A DNA stretch of 33,599 nucleotides from assembly GCA_017525235.1 (NCBI GenBank), contig JAFXTC010000034.1, forward strand, positions 1-33,599. Reading direction: 5' to 3'. Both the position numbers and the translations under genes were made by a program. Shown here in pieces: positions 1-8,648 of the stretch; position 1 is the first letter of the stretch; every line of letters begins with the position of its first letter. The stretch is from Bacteroidaceae bacterium (GTDB lineage Bacteria; Bacteroidota; Bacteroidia; Bacteroidales; Bacteroidaceae). The notes under the pieces are model-generated. The model did not search any database and was not told the origin of the DNA. It was given only the letters and a program-made list of their open reading frames with translations.

Positions 1-1
1 A

Positions 2-46
2 CCTCAAGTCGCATCGTGGGGTAAGGGGATGGTGGCTACATATTGA
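2..46 (+). CDS. Possible 3' end of an upstream gene
   Basis: Reading from base 2 gives 14 codons ending in Tyr and a TGA stop at 44-46. Another frame (from base 3) also stays open until a TAA at 78-80, so even the frame of any upstream gene is uncertain. Too little is present to name a product. In other Bacteroides-type genomes cysQ often sits behind a sulfate/anion permease gene; that is recollection and cannot be tested here. The bases between this stop and cysQ (47-143) show no clear promoter or terminator, which would fit co-transcription with cysQ. Confidence 0.22.
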   Translation, partial: PQVASWGKGMVATY

Positions 47-143
47 TGTTGTGCTGTTGCTTTTTACTGAAAGCTGCTACTAACGACTCATAAATCTACC
101 CTTAATCGTGTATTGGATGATAGTTGCGGATTTTAGGATAATA

Positions 144-908
144 ATGAATGGACTTTTGGAAACAGCCAAAAGTGCGGCTTTGGCAGCAGGAGGAGAGATA
201 ATGGAAATATATTCAGACGCTGCTCAGGACTTTGGTGTTGTGAAGAAATCCGACAATAGTCCGCTGACATTGGCTGATAAAGCTTCTCATGTGTGCATTA
301 TGCGATATTTGCAAGAGACTGGTATACCTGTGCTGAGCGAGGAAGGTCTTCATCTGCCATATAAAGAGCGAAAAGAGTGGAAACGCTTATGGATAGTGGA
401 TCCATTGGATGGTACTAAGGAATTTATAAAAAAGAATGGTGAGTTTACGGTAAACATTGCTTTGGTTGAGGATGGTACACCTGTACTGGGAGTTGTTTAT
501 ATTCCTGCTACCGGAGTGATATATTATGGTTTGAGAGATGAAGGTGCATGGAAACAATCCGTTGGTGAAGCGCCTATAAAAATTCCGACATTTGCAGACA
601 GAAAAAACTTTGTTGTTGTGGCAAGCCGCAGTCACATGAGTTCCGAAACGGAGACCTACATCGATGAGATTCGTCGACAGCATCCTAACGTAGAACTGAT
701 AAGCAGCGGCAGCAGCATCAAGATCTGTTTGGTGGCAGAGGGGGTGGCCGACTCGTATCCACGCTTTGCCCCTACTATGGAATGGGATACTGCAGCAGGA
801 GATGCCATAGTGCGTGCTGCTGGGAAGCAGGTGGTGGACGTCCAAACAGGAATCCCTCTTTTATACAACAAGAAAGATTTGCACAACCCTTGGTTTTTGG
901 TGGAATAA
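144..908 (+). CDS. cysQ: 3'(2'),5'-bisphosphate nucleotidase CysQ
   Basis: 254 aa member of the inositol monophosphatase-like, lithium-sensitive phosphatase superfamily. CysQ hydrolyses 3'-phosphoadenosine 5'-phosphate (PAP) to AMP, clearing the by-product of sulfate assimilation. The superfamily metal-site motifs are visible: LSEEG (64-68), DPLDGT (86-91) and EWDTAAGD (213-220); the length is typical. I start at the ATG at 144 because the family N-terminus begins about there and an AGGA lies at 135-138; an in-frame GTG at 108 would add 12 untypical residues. It converges on the epimerase gene, with a hairpin terminator between them. A related inositol phosphatase activity cannot be excluded, but the DPLDGTKEF form favours CysQ. 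Confidence 0.9.
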   Translation: MNGLLETAKSAALAAGGEIMEIYSDAAQDFGVVKKSDNSPLTLADKASHVCIMRYLQETGIPVLSEEGLHLPYKERKEWKRLWIVDPLDGTKEFIKKNGEFTVNIALVEDGTPVLGVVYIPATGVIYYGLRDEGAWKQSVGEAPIKIPTFADRKNFVVVASRSHMSSETETYIDEIRRQHPNVELISSGSSIKICLVAEGVADSYPRFAPTMEWDTAAGDAIVRAAGKQVVDVQTGIPLLYNKKDLHNPWFLVE

Positions 909-919
909 GAAAAACATTT

Positions 920-947
920 ACAAAGGCAACTTACAGGTTGCCTTTGT
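920..947. terminator. Bidirectional terminator between cysQ and the epimerase
   Basis: Perfect 11-bp inverted repeat ACAAAGGCAAC / GTTGCCTTTGT with loop TTACAG, 11 bp after the cysQ stop and 16 bp beyond the stop of the convergent gene. Read on the minus strand it is followed by a T-rich run (rc of 909-919); the plus side has only a short T run near 953. Confidence 0.8.
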
Positions 948-963
948 TGCGATTTTGGGCAGG

Positions 964-1839
964 TTAATACGTAGCGTAGCAGATGCCACGGAAATAACCA
1001 ACGCTTTCTGCAATTCCCATAAAGGGGTTACTCATATCTTTTTCGTACTCTAGGCTTACGCTGCCAGTGTAGTTGTATTTGCGAAGTAATTTTACGAATA
1101 AAGGAAAATCTATACAGCCTCGGCCCAACTCAATACTTTTGTCAGCTTTCGTGTTACCTGTAACATCTTTCAAATGGATATCAAAAACACGTGAGTGATA
1201 TTTCTTGAAGTCAGAAAGTGAATCGCTTCCATATCTAAGGTTATGTCCGATATCAAGACACATTCCCATACGCGCATCACGGATTTTTACGTTGTTCCAG
1301 ATGTCTTCAGCATTAGGATACATAGGCATGTCTGGGCCGTGAAGATGGATAGCTAGTTTGATGTCGTACTGCTTTACTTTCTTCTCGACATAATCCAAAA
1401 GTTCATAGTTAGGTACACCCACCAACACTTTTACACCAACACGTTGTGCATATGCAAAGGCACGGTCAACTTCGGCCTCGCTTTTCATGTATATAGGACC
1501 AACTCCATAGCCTATAACATTAGATTCGGCCAGTTTGTTGTGGAATTTGGAAATGTCTGCTTCGCTGCTATCAAGCGGAAGATGGAAATCCTTGATACAT
1601 AGGTAGTGGATATCCAGTTGCTTCATGGTTTCGAGGGTTTTCTCCAGATCGAACTTGTGAAACGTCCATCCTGCCATACCAAGGTGAAAAGTGTCTTTTG
1701 GGTGAGATGTCTTAAATGTGTGGTTTTTGCTGGGTTTCTTTTGTTTGTAGTCTGCAGCTTTAATCGTTTCGTTGGTTCCTGAAAGTGCCAGCGCTGTAGC
1801 ACAGGTTATACTTGTTCTAATAAATGTTCTTCTTTTCAT
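964..1839 (-). CDS. Exported sugar phosphate isomerase/epimerase-like TIM-barrel protein
   Basis: 291 aa protein of the xylose isomerase-like TIM-barrel superfamily (AP_endonuc_2 type). Residues 1-29 form an export signal beginning MKRRTFIRTS, with the twin arginine and Ala-rich stretch seen on many Bacteroidetes members, so Tat export is plausible. The barrel runs from about 50 to the end. Candidate metal-site motifs are AIHLHG (163-168), CLDIGH (194-199), IHLKD (221-225) and SLEYE (262-266). The substrate cannot be read from sequence; relatives act on keto or amino sugars or inositol-type compounds. It is a single gene, divergent from the TIR-like gene at 1986 and convergent with cysQ. Annotation as a hydroxypyruvate isomerase would be over-specific. 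Confidence 0.82.
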   Translation of the reverse strand: MKRRTFIRTSITCATALALSGTNETIKAADYKQKKPSKNHTFKTSHPKDTFHLGMAGWTFHKFDLEKTLETMKQLDIHYLCIKDFHLPLDSSEADISKFHNKLAESNVIGYGVGPIYMKSEAEVDRAFAYAQRVGVKVLVGVPNYELLDYVEKKVKQYDIKLAIHLHGPDMPMYPNAEDIWNNVKIRDARMGMCLDIGHNLRYGSDSLSDFKKYHSRVFDIHLKDVTGNTKADKSIELGRGCIDFPLFVKLLRKYNYTGSVSLEYEKDMSNPFMGIAESVGYFRGICYATY

Positions 1840-1887
1840 AGGTTGTTGTTAGATAGTTTTTATATCACAAATACGATAAACTCGTTA

Positions 1888-1895
1888 CAAATATA
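1888..1895 (-). promoter_or_regulatory. -7 box for the epimerase gene
   Basis: TATATTTG on the minus strand matches the Bacteroidetes -7 consensus TAnnTTTG and lies about 50 bp before the ATG. No good TTTG sits 19-21 bp upstream, so this is only a partial match. Confidence 0.4.
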
Positions 1896-1924
1896 GCACA
1901 AATTATTGGTAAAAGAAAAATATG

Positions 1925-1956
1925 TTTGCATATTTAAAATAGAAATTATATCTTTG
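1925..1956 (+). promoter_or_regulatory. Promoter of the TIR-like/ATPase/DUF4435 unit
   Basis: TTTG at 1925-1928, a 20-bp spacer, then TATCTTTG at 1949-1956: a full match to the Bacteroidetes sigma-A promoter (TTTG-N19-21-TAnnTTTG). It predicts a start near 1963 and a leader of about 20 nt to the ATG at 1986. No operator-like dyad is obvious between it and the start codon. Confidence 0.75.
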
Positions 1957-1985
1957 CTTTAGGAAATGCATAATTTACATGTTTT

Positions 1986-2513
1986 ATGAATAACAATAAG
2001 ACGTATGTTGCTTTTGATACTGTAGGTGTAGCTGACCATGTGAATAGTAACCTTTCTTCTTTCCGTCAAATACGTGAATGGGAAAGACAAAATCCAGATA
2101 GGTTTCATTTTTTGAATATGGATGAAATAGAATTTTTGTCGGAACATGAGGATTTGGTTGACAGTACGCTGAAGAATCATTTTCTACATTTGATGGAAGC
2201 TGCTGATAATCTGTTAGTGCTTTCGAGTTCTCGGATGGATGTGGAAAGTCCGACGTTGAACTGGCAGATTAGCCGTGCCGTTAACCGTTTCCGTTTGCCC
2301 GTAATAGTGGCATATGTGGGACTTGAAAAGGTGGATGATAATACTATAAAAGAGCAATGGAACCATCTTCCAAATAAAATAAGAAAATATATAGGACGAG
2401 ACAGTGCAAATATGGTTCATATTCCTTTAACTAGAGATAAATTAGAGCGTGCCTTGGGTTACTTCTCCTCAAGAAAGGAATTATATTCATGGAATTCAAC
2501 CACAATCTTCTAA
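1986..2513 (+). CDS. TIR-like (MTH538/ThsB-type) domain protein, candidate defence component
   Basis: 175 aa, no signal peptide or membrane segment. The pattern fits the TIR-like MTH538/DUF1863 family that includes ThsB of Thoeris: first strand KTYVAFD (5-11), an EWERQNPDRFHF stretch (31-42) resembling the family's W-x-N-x-D-F block, strand LLVLSSSR (76-83), helix NWQISRAV (92-99) at the place of the family's NWEIEKA, then strand VIVAYVGL (106-113). Q94 occupies the position where TIR enzymes carry the catalytic Glu, so NADase activity is doubtful; it might sense, scaffold or make another nucleotide product. It is first in a three-gene unit; the ATPase start is 3 bp after its stop. The family call is by eye and of moderate certainty. 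Confidence 0.62.
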   Translation: MNNNKTYVAFDTVGVADHVNSNLSSFRQIREWERQNPDRFHFLNMDEIEFLSEHEDLVDSTLKNHFLHLMEAADNLLVLSSSRMDVESPTLNWQISRAVNRFRLPVIVAYVGLEKVDDNTIKEQWNHLPNKIRKYIGRDSANMVHIPLTRDKLERALGYFSSRKELYSWNSTTIF

Positions 2514-2516
2514 CGT

Positions 2517-3338
2517 ATGAGTATGAAACAGGTTGCCAATTATATTAAGAGCATAGAAATTGAGTCGCTCTGGAATGGGAAAAAACATGTCATATGGGAA
2601 TTAGACCCTGGTGTGAATATCTTGAGTGGCGTGAATGGTGTTGGAAAGAGCACCATCCTGAATAGGGTTATCATGCACTTGCTTAACATAGATAAGTTAG
2701 ACAGACAGGCAGATGGTGTAAAACTTACATACGACGTAGAAGGAGCACATTGTGTGGATTTTGATGTGATTCGTTCTTTTGACCGTCCTGTGCTAAGCGG
2801 TGATTTAATGAATAAAGTTACGGACACCCAGTTGCAAACCGAGTTGGATTTCCATCTCTATGTTTTGCAGCGTCGTTATTTGGATTTTCAAGTGAATCTC
2901 AGTAACCAAATGGTGGCACTTTTCACAGCTCAGGATCCCGATGCACAAGAGAAAGCTCAACTGTTGGCTCAAGAAAAAACTCATTTTCAGGATATGGTGG
3001 ATGGTCTCTTCCATGAGACAGGAAAAACCATTCAGCGCGACAAGAATGAGTTGTATTTTACATCTTTTGGCGAGTCCATATCGCCCTACAAACTCTCAAG
3101 CGGGGAGAAACAGATGCTGATTATTTTGCTTTCTGTGCTTGTTCAGAATAAACGTCATTATACTTTGTTTATGGATGAACCCGAGGTGAGCCTGCACGTT
3201 GAATGGCAGCAGCAGTTGATTTCATTAATTCGCGACCTGAATCCAAACGCACAGGTTATTCTTACTACTCATAGTCCGGCTGTCATTATGAACGGGTGGG
3301 CTGATTGTGTAACAGATGTCGAGGATATTGTATCTTAA
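2517..3338 (+). CDS. Compact ABC/SMC-like AAA ATPase, AriA-like candidate
   Basis: 273 aa soluble ATPase. Motifs in order: Walker A GVNGVGKST (38-46), ABC-type signature LSSGEKQ (193-199), Walker B LFMDEPE (217-223), and a switch His in TTHSP (250-254). This is the overcoming-lysogenization/AAA_21 layout with a short, partly helical insert (about 100-185) instead of a long coiled coil. Such ATPases are usually dimers that control a partner nuclease. It lies 3 bp after the TIR-like gene and 16 bp before the DUF4435 gene, so the three are almost certainly co-expressed. The ATPase plus DUF4435 pairing is the architecture of PARIS (AriA-AriB), though this protein is small for AriA. A start 6 bp later (second ATG at 2523) is equally possible. 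Confidence 0.85.
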   Translation: MSMKQVANYIKSIEIESLWNGKKHVIWELDPGVNILSGVNGVGKSTILNRVIMHLLNIDKLDRQADGVKLTYDVEGAHCVDFDVIRSFDRPVLSGDLMNKVTDTQLQTELDFHLYVLQRRYLDFQVNLSNQMVALFTAQDPDAQEKAQLLAQEKTHFQDMVDGLFHETGKTIQRDKNELYFTSFGESISPYKLSSGEKQMLIILLSVLVQNKRHYTLFMDEPEVSLHVEWQQQLISLIRDLNPNAQVILTTHSPAVIMNGWADCVTDVEDIVS

Positions 3339-3354
3339 TCCATAGAGTAATATA

Positions 3355-4362
3355 ATGGGAAAACGCTTGCAAGACAATGTCAATTCTCAGTATATTGCAT
3401 CTGCTAATAGACTGAGACCTAAGAATGCTCGTCAGAGAATTGTTGCGTACGTGGAAAGCTATGACGATGTGTTCTTTTGGCGTTCTGTCTTGCAGGATTT
3501 TGAGACGGAAAAGTTTTTTTTCGAGGTGATGCTTCCTAGTCGGACTACATTAGGGAAGGGGAAAAGAACGGTCCTGATGAATCGATTAGGCAAGGGATTG
3601 GGACAGTACATGATAGCTTGTGTTGATGCTGATTATGATTGGCTTCTGCAAGGATGTACGGAGGTTAGCAAATACATTTGTGACAACCCATACGTTATGC
3701 ATACCTATGTTTATGCCATTGAAAATTATCAATGCTATGCCTCTAGTCTTCACTCAACGTGTGTTATGAGTACGCTTAATGACCGTCCTTTAATAGATTT
3801 TGAAAAGTTCTTTACAGATTATAGCCTCATTATATGGCCTCTCTTTGTTTGGAATATATGGGCTTACCGATATGGCCGTTACAAGGAATTTTCCCTGAGC
3901 AATTTCTGCGACATAGTGTCGTTTCATGATATTAATCCTCGGAATGTGGAGCCGACTCTTGATAAGGTACGTAAACGTGTTAACAAGTGTATTGGTTGGT
4001 TACAACGGACTTTCCCTGAAGGCCACAAGACATATCCACAGGTTAAGATGGATTTGCAGCGAATGGGTATTGTCCCAGAGACTACCTATTTATATATGCA
4101 TGGTCATACTCTTTTTGAGAATGTGGTGATGACATTATTGACACCTGTCTGTAACATTTTGCGTAGGGAGCGAGAACGTGAGATTAATGAATTGGCTATT
4201 CATGAAACGCAAAAACAAAATGAACTTTCAAGCTACAGACATAGCCAGATGCCTGTGGATATTATGCTACGTAAAAATACTGGGTTCAAAAGTAGCCCAC
4301 AGTATCAGTTGCTTAAAGAAGATATAAAACGACTGATGGCTGAGGTAGGCTTAGAGAAGTAG
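3355..4362 (+). CDS. DUF4435 (TOPRIM-like) protein, AriB-like candidate nuclease
   Basis: 335 aa. The N-terminal third carries DUF4435 hallmarks: RIVAYVESYDDVFFW (28-42), with the TOPRIM-like acidic E34 and D37/D38; CVDADYDWL (89-97), equivalent to the TOPRIM DxD; and YAIENY (120-125), the family's IENY block. The remaining 200 residues are helical and end in a charged region (about 265-335). In PARIS the DUF4435 partner AriB is a TOPRIM nuclease released from the ATPase on infection; a similar role is inferred here from family and neighbourhood. The gene is third in the unit, and its last 58 bp overlap the 3' end of trkA on the other strand. No transmembrane segment is visible. Confidence 0.8.
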   Translation: MGKRLQDNVNSQYIASANRLRPKNARQRIVAYVESYDDVFFWRSVLQDFETEKFFFEVMLPSRTTLGKGKRTVLMNRLGKGLGQYMIACVDADYDWLLQGCTEVSKYICDNPYVMHTYVYAIENYQCYASSLHSTCVMSTLNDRPLIDFEKFFTDYSLIIWPLFVWNIWAYRYGRYKEFSLSNFCDIVSFHDINPRNVEPTLDKVRKRVNKCIGWLQRTFPEGHKTYPQVKMDLQRMGIVPETTYLYMHGHTLFENVVMTLLTPVCNILRREREREINELAIHETQKQNELSSYRHSQMPVDIMLRKNTGFKSSPQYQLLKEDIKRLMAEVGLEK

Positions 4363-5699
4363 CGGTCCATATTCTTAATCAAACCACTTTTACAGAATAG
4401 CACAACAATATCACCTGCCTGAATTTTTGTGTTTCCATAGATAGGCTGGCCAACACCATCACGTACCAAGCCTCCTAACGTTACTCCCGAAGGAAGACGC
4501 AAATCTTTGACTTCTGTTTTGGTAATTAGGCTTTCTTCATTGGCAAGAAATTCCGCAACATCAGCATTAGCGATGGTAAGTCGTTTTACATTGGTAACAT
4601 CAGTATCTAACATCATCTGATGAATATGGCTGGCGGCTATCATCTTCTTATTTATAATGGTACCGATATCCAATTTTTCGGCCATGGAAACATAGTCCAT
4701 ATTTTCCACCAGCGCCACGGTTTTCCTTACCCCCATGCGTTTTGCTGCTAGACATGCCAGAATGTTAGTCTCTGTTTCTGGTGTAAGCGCAGCAAAGGCT
4801 TGCATATCTTTTAGTCCTTCATCAAGTAAAAGGCTAGTATCTCTTCCATCACCTTGTATTATACGTATGTCGCTGTCATCAAGTATTTCATTCAGTTGCA
4901 TACAGCGTTCCTCATTTTGCTCAATGATTTTCAGCGTATAGAAGTCAGGCATTCCTTCGGCTACATGCACCGTAGTTCTTCCTCCTCCCATTATCATAAC
5001 GTTTCTGACATCGGTATAGTCTTCTTTCCCAACCACTTCACGGATATATTGGATGTGTTTCTTGGTAGTCATGAAATAGGCAATGTCGCCCAATTGTAGC
5101 ATATCATTACCTCCAGGAATAATAGTGTCGTCGCCACGTTTTACAGCTACCACGTGATAAGGTGTATCTTGGTTGCAGAGGTCTTTCAACTTAATGTTTA
5201 TAACATGTGCTGTTTCGCGAAGTTTGATGCCCAACATAACTAAAGCTCCGTCATGTACCTCCCAATATTGTCTGACCCATGAACGTTTCATGCCGTCTAG
5301 AATTTCTCGCGCGGCAAGGGCTTCAGGGTAAATGATAGAGTTAATGCCCATTTTCTGAAAGAGATCTTTGTAATGAGGCCGTGTATATTCTGCATTGTCT
5401 ACACGTGCCACAGTCTTGGCGGCTCCTAAAGCATGGGCTAGCATACAGCAAGTAATATTCCGTGTTTCTTCGGGTGTGACGGCAATGACGAGATCGGCCT
5501 TCGGTACACCAGCTTCTTTCAGACCACTGATGCTTGTTGGGGAAACGTTCAGTGTCATGAGATCATACTCACCTGTTTGGGTAAGACGGGCAGTCTTCTC
5601 TGGATTCTCGTCAATGAGGATAATATCCTGGTTTTCTCGGGAGAGTAATTCTGCCAGATGTGTTCCGACGGCGCCTGCGCCACATATTACTATCTTCAT
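4305..5699 (-). CDS. trkA: Trk potassium uptake protein TrkA (RCK/NAD-binding subunit)
   Basis: 464 aa peripheral membrane regulator of Trk/Ktr-type K+ uptake. It has two RCK halves: the first NAD-binding Rossmann motif is [11 protein letters not shown] (7-17) with acidic D31 at the end of the second strand; the second is [13 protein letters not shown] near 238-250. Each Rossmann part is followed by an RCK_C region (about 137-225 and 365-445). The start codon overlaps the dxs stop as ATGA (5696-5699), so it is translationally coupled behind dxs. The last 18 residues, from YFSKP on, are encoded entirely in the overlap with the convergent DUF4435 gene and look like an add-on to the usual TrkA end. 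A trkH gene, which I would expect next in Bacteroides-type loci, is absent here. Confidence 0.93.
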   Translation of the reverse strand: MKIVICGAGAVGTHLAELLSRENQDIILIDENPEKTARLTQTGEYDLMTLNVSPTSISGLKEAGVPKADLVIAVTPEETRNITCCMLAHALGAAKTVARVDNAEYTRPHYKDLFQKMGINSIIYPEALAAREILDGMKRSWVRQYWEVHDGALVMLGIKLRETAHVINIKLKDLCNQDTPYHVVAVKRGDDTIIPGGNDMLQLGDIAYFMTTKKHIQYIREVVGKEDYTDVRNVMIMGGGRTTVHVAEGMPDFYTLKIIEQNEERCMQLNEILDDSDIRIIQGDGRDTSLLLDEGLKDMQAFAALTPETETNILACLAAKRMGVRKTVALVENMDYVSMAEKLDIGTIINKKMIAASHIHQMMLDTDVTNVKRLTIANADVAEFLANEESLITKTEVKDLRLPSGVTLGGLVRDGVGQPIYGNTKIQAGDIVVLFCKSGLIKNMDRYFSKPTSAISRFISSLSN

Positions 5700-7582
5700 A
5701 TAAAGACCTTCTTTATGGATTCAACGTCTAAACCTACTATTTGGTAAAGCTCTTCGGGGGTTCCGTGTTCAACAAAACTGTCAGGTAACCCTAATCTTGT
5801 TAAACAGGGATGCAGGTTATGGTCTGCCATATATTCAAGGACAGCATCTCCTAGTCCGCCTTTTATTGTGCCATCTTCTATGGTGACGATTCGTTTGAAA
5901 TGCGTTCCAACATAGGAGAGAATTTCTTCGTCAATAGGTTTTAGAAATCTCATGTCGTAGTGAGCAATGCTTATCTCCTGCGAATCCAATTCTTTAATTG
6001 CCTGTGTAACATGGTTTCCAATGGGGCCCAAACTTAGTACAGCCACATCGGTCCCTTCTTTTAAGCATCTTCCTTTTCCTACAGGAATCTCTTTCATAGG
6101 ACATCTCCAATCTTCCAATACACCGCGTCCACGTGGGTAGCGAATGACGAATGGTCCTTTTTCCGGTAATTGTGCAGTGTACATAAGGTAGCGTAATTCG
6201 TGCTCATTCAAAGGAGAAGATATTGTCAGGTTGGGGATGGGGCGCAAAGCTGCCAAGTCGAAAGCTCCGTGGTGTGTGGGACCGTCTTGTCCTACAAGCC
6301 CTGCACGGTCGAAACAAAAAACCACATTCAGCTTGTTCAGTGCTACATCGTGAATGATATTGTCAAATGCGCGTTGTGAAAAGCTGGAGTAGATATTACA
6401 GAACGGCAACAAACCTTCTTTTGCCATTCCACCAGAGAATGTAACAGCATGACCTTCTGCTATTCCAACGTCAAAGGTACGCTCTGGCATCTCCTTCATC
6501 ATGATAGACATACTACATCCTGTTGCCATAGCAGGTGTGACACCTACAATTTTTCTGTTTTCCTTTGCCAGTTCCAAGAGTGTATATCCAAATACATCCT
6601 GATATTTCATAGGCAAGTCCTTGGTGTCCGATTTTATACATTCACCTGTTTCTGGGTCATATTTCCCAGGCGCATGAAATAAAATGGGATTTTCTTCTGC
6701 AGCCTGAAACCCTTTTCCCTTTATTGTATGAATGTGCAACAACTTGGGGCCTTTCATGTCTTTAATCTGACGCAAAGTGGCTACCAGTTCTATTACATTG
6801 TGTCCGTCGCTGGGGCCGAAATAGCGTATGTTTAATCCCTCAAAGATGTTTTGTTGGTTAGTCAGTAACGATTTCAGAGAGTTATTAAACCTTATAATTC
6901 TTTGCCGACGTTTTTCATTAAGTATTCCCCATTTAAACAGATGCTGCGATGTTCTGAACCTTAAGTAGTTGTAGAGCTTGCTGGTATGCAAATGGTGAAG
7001 ATAGTGTTTCATGCCGCCCACGCTGTGGTCGATGCTCATGTTATTATCGTTTAATATGATGAGCAGGTTGTTGTTGGTACTTGACACATTGTTCAGTCCT
7101 TCGTAAGCCAAGCCTCCGCTCATGCTACCGTCTCCTATTACAGCCACCACTTGCCTGTCACTTTCTCCTTTTCTTTGGGCAGCTACAGCCATTCCTAGTG
7201 CTGCAGATATGCTGTTCGAAGCATGTCCACATGCAAAAGTGTCATATTCGCTTTCTTGTGGTGATGGGAAAGGACGCAGACCGTGTAGTTTCCTGTATGT
7301 ACAGAACTGCTCTTTTCTGCCTGTCAATATTTTGTGACCGGCAGCTTGATGCCCAACATCCCAAACAATACGGTCGTATGGCGTATTGAATACGTAGTGA
7401 AGAGCAACGGTGAGTTCTACAACTCCCAGACTGCTGGCAAAGTGGCCGGGATTATCTGCCAATTCTTGTATAATGGTTTGTCTGAGTTCTTTGCAGACGT
7501 TAGGGAGTTCTGAAATAGACAATTGTCTCAAATCAGAAGGGAGATGTATGTTTGCCAATAGTTCTTGGGGTACTTTTTCCAC
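5696..7582 (-). CDS. dxs: 1-deoxy-D-xylulose-5-phosphate synthase
   Basis: 628 aa thiamine-diphosphate enzyme that condenses pyruvate with glyceraldehyde 3-phosphate to DXP, the first step of the MEP isoprenoid pathway and a feeder of thiamine and pyridoxal synthesis. Visible motifs: [13 protein letters not shown] (46-58), the ThDP/Mg site GDGSMSGG through LNDNNMSI (150-184), GPSDGHN (256-262), and VGIAEGH (372-378) with E376 as the ThDP-activating Glu. Full length. The start is a GTG at 7580-7582; an in-frame TGA lies 9 bp upstream, so no longer start exists, and an out-of-frame ATG at 7590-7592 should be ignored. First gene of an operon with trkA (ATGA overlap), divergent from the GSCFA gene. 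Confidence 0.95.
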   Translation of the reverse strand: MEKVPQELLANIHLPSDLRQLSISELPNVCKELRQTIIQELADNPGHFASSLGVVELTVALHYVFNTPYDRIVWDVGHQAAGHKILTGRKEQFCTYRKLHGLRPFPSPQESEYDTFACGHASNSISAALGMAVAAQRKGESDRQVVAVIGDGSMSGGLAYEGLNNVSSTNNNLLIILNDNNMSIDHSVGGMKHYLHHLHTSKLYNYLRFRTSQHLFKWGILNEKRRQRIIRFNNSLKSLLTNQQNIFEGLNIRYFGPSDGHNVIELVATLRQIKDMKGPKLLHIHTIKGKGFQAAEENPILFHAPGKYDPETGECIKSDTKDLPMKYQDVFGYTLLELAKENRKIVGVTPAMATGCSMSIMMKEMPERTFDVGIAEGHAVTFSGGMAKEGLLPFCNIYSSFSQRAFDNIIHDVALNKLNVVFCFDRAGLVGQDGPTHHGAFDLAALRPIPNLTISSPLNEHELRYLMYTAQLPEKGPFVIRYPRGRGVLEDWRCPMKEIPVGKGRCLKEGTDVAVLSLGPIGNHVTQAIKELDSQEISIAHYDMRFLKPIDEEILSYVGTHFKRIVTIEDGTIKGGLGDAVLEYMADHNLHPCLTRLGLPDSFVEHGTPEELYQIVGLDVESIKKVFI

Positions 7583-7603
7583 AATTATTCATTTTTGATA
7601 ATG

Positions 7604-7611
7604 CAAAATTA
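7604..7611 (-). promoter_or_regulatory. -7 box of the dxs-trkA operon
   Basis: TAATTTTG on the minus strand, about 22 bp before the GTG, matches TAnnTTTG. The predicted transcript would start almost at the start codon, so translation would be leaderless or nearly so. No matching TTTG at the -33 position. Confidence 0.4.
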
Positions 7612-7632
7612 CATATTTTCGATGAAGTTCCG

Positions 7633-7640
7633 TAATTTTG
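7633..7640 (+). promoter_or_regulatory. -7 box of the GSCFA gene
   Basis: TAATTTTG on the plus strand matches TAnnTTTG and lies 25 bp before the ATG at 7666. A TTTG at -33 is not evident. Together with the box at 7604 it makes a compact divergent promoter pair. Confidence 0.4.
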
Positions 7641-7665
7641 TACGGAAAATTATCATCTTTGGTCA

Positions 7666-8619
7666 ATGAATTACCAAGAACATCTTTTTAGGACAAAGGT
7701 TGAGATGCCGAAATGGGACAATGCAATGAAGGTTTCTGACCATGTTGTATTTCTTGGCTCATGCTTTGCCCAATACATGGGGGAGCGATTCCAAAGCTAT
7801 GGTCTTCATTCTCTTTGTAACCCCTTAGGTGTTCTTTATAACCCAGAAAGCATTCGACTTCAGGTTCTTGCTGCGATGCATTTGGGGGAGACAGACATTC
7901 CTCTCTTTCGTATGGGAGATGAATGGCGATGTTGGTGGGCAGGTACGCAAATCTGCGGTCATTCAGAGCAGGAGTGCAGGGATGCTGTAGAGGGAGCATT
8001 GCAGATGTTACGACTCACTATTCTTTCTGCCGACTATCTGTTTATAACCCTTGGCACCAATGTGTGCTATCAGTTGAAAGCCAACGGCCTTGTGGTGGCA
8101 AACTGTCATAAGGCGCCCAGTAAGTTATTCAGCGAGGAGTGGTTGTCGCTCCCGGATTGTATTAAATCCCTGATGGCTTTGGTTGATGATGTGCATGAAA
8201 AGAATCCCCGCCTGAAGATTGTGTTTACCATCAGTCCTTTCCGATATGCTAAATATGGTTATCATGGTAATCAGTTGGCAAAATCTACCTTGATGCTGGC
8301 CGTTGATGAAGTGTGCAAGACGTACTCAGGGCTGGTTCTTTATTTCCCCGCCTACGAGATAATGATGGATGAGTTGCGCGACTATAGGTTCTATACCGAG
8401 GATATGTTGCACCCGACGGGGGTGGCCGTGGATTATATTTGGGATTGTCTGGTGAAGACAGCAATGAGCGATACTTTGCAGGCATATTTGCAAGAATATG
8501 CTCCCATTCGCAGCGGTTTGCTCCATACGCCCAACAATCCGGATTCGGCAAGTTATAAGATGTTCAAGGAATCATTAGAGGAGAAGGCGAAGATGTTGAA
8601 AAAGAAGTATAATTATTAA
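7666..8619 (+). CDS. GSCFA domain protein
   Basis: 317 aa cytosolic-looking protein of the GSCFA family, named after the motif that appears here as FLGSCFAQ (29-36). The nearby serine in a Gly-Ser context and the later TLGTN (127-131) and DMLHPTGVAVDYIW block (near 245-258) resemble the Ser, Asn and His blocks of SGNH/GDSL hydrolases, so an esterase or acyl-transferring fold is likely. The substrate is unknown. It is followed after 29 bp by murF-alr on the same strand, an arrangement I associate with Bacteroidetes, which suggests a link to peptidoglycan precursor metabolism; that link is inference. Confidence 0.85.
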   Translation: MNYQEHLFRTKVEMPKWDNAMKVSDHVVFLGSCFAQYMGERFQSYGLHSLCNPLGVLYNPESIRLQVLAAMHLGETDIPLFRMGDEWRCWWAGTQICGHSEQECRDAVEGALQMLRLTILSADYLFITLGTNVCYQLKANGLVVANCHKAPSKLFSEEWLSLPDCIKSLMALVDDVHEKNPRLKIVFTISPFRYAKYGYHGNQLAKSTLMLAVDEVCKTYSGLVLYFPAYEIMMDELRDYRFYTEDMLHPTGVAVDYIWDCLVKTAMSDTLQAYLQEYAPIRSGLLHTPNNPDSASYKMFKESLEEKAKMLKKKYNY

Positions 8620-8648
8620 TTTTTCATTGTTCATTGGTAATTTAGATA

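Noticed and set aside
108-143. GTG at 108 as the cysQ start
   Set aside because: Adds 12 residues not typical of the family, while the ATG at 144 has an AGGA just upstream.
1986-4362. Transposon or integron origin for the three-gene cassette
   Set aside because: No transposase, integrase, terminal repeats or tRNA target is visible; transfer is suggested only by the trkA overlap.
7583-7592. ATG at 7590-7592 as the dxs start
   Set aside because: It is out of frame with dxs and the dxs frame has a TGA at 7589-7591; the GTG at 7580-7582 is the first usable start.
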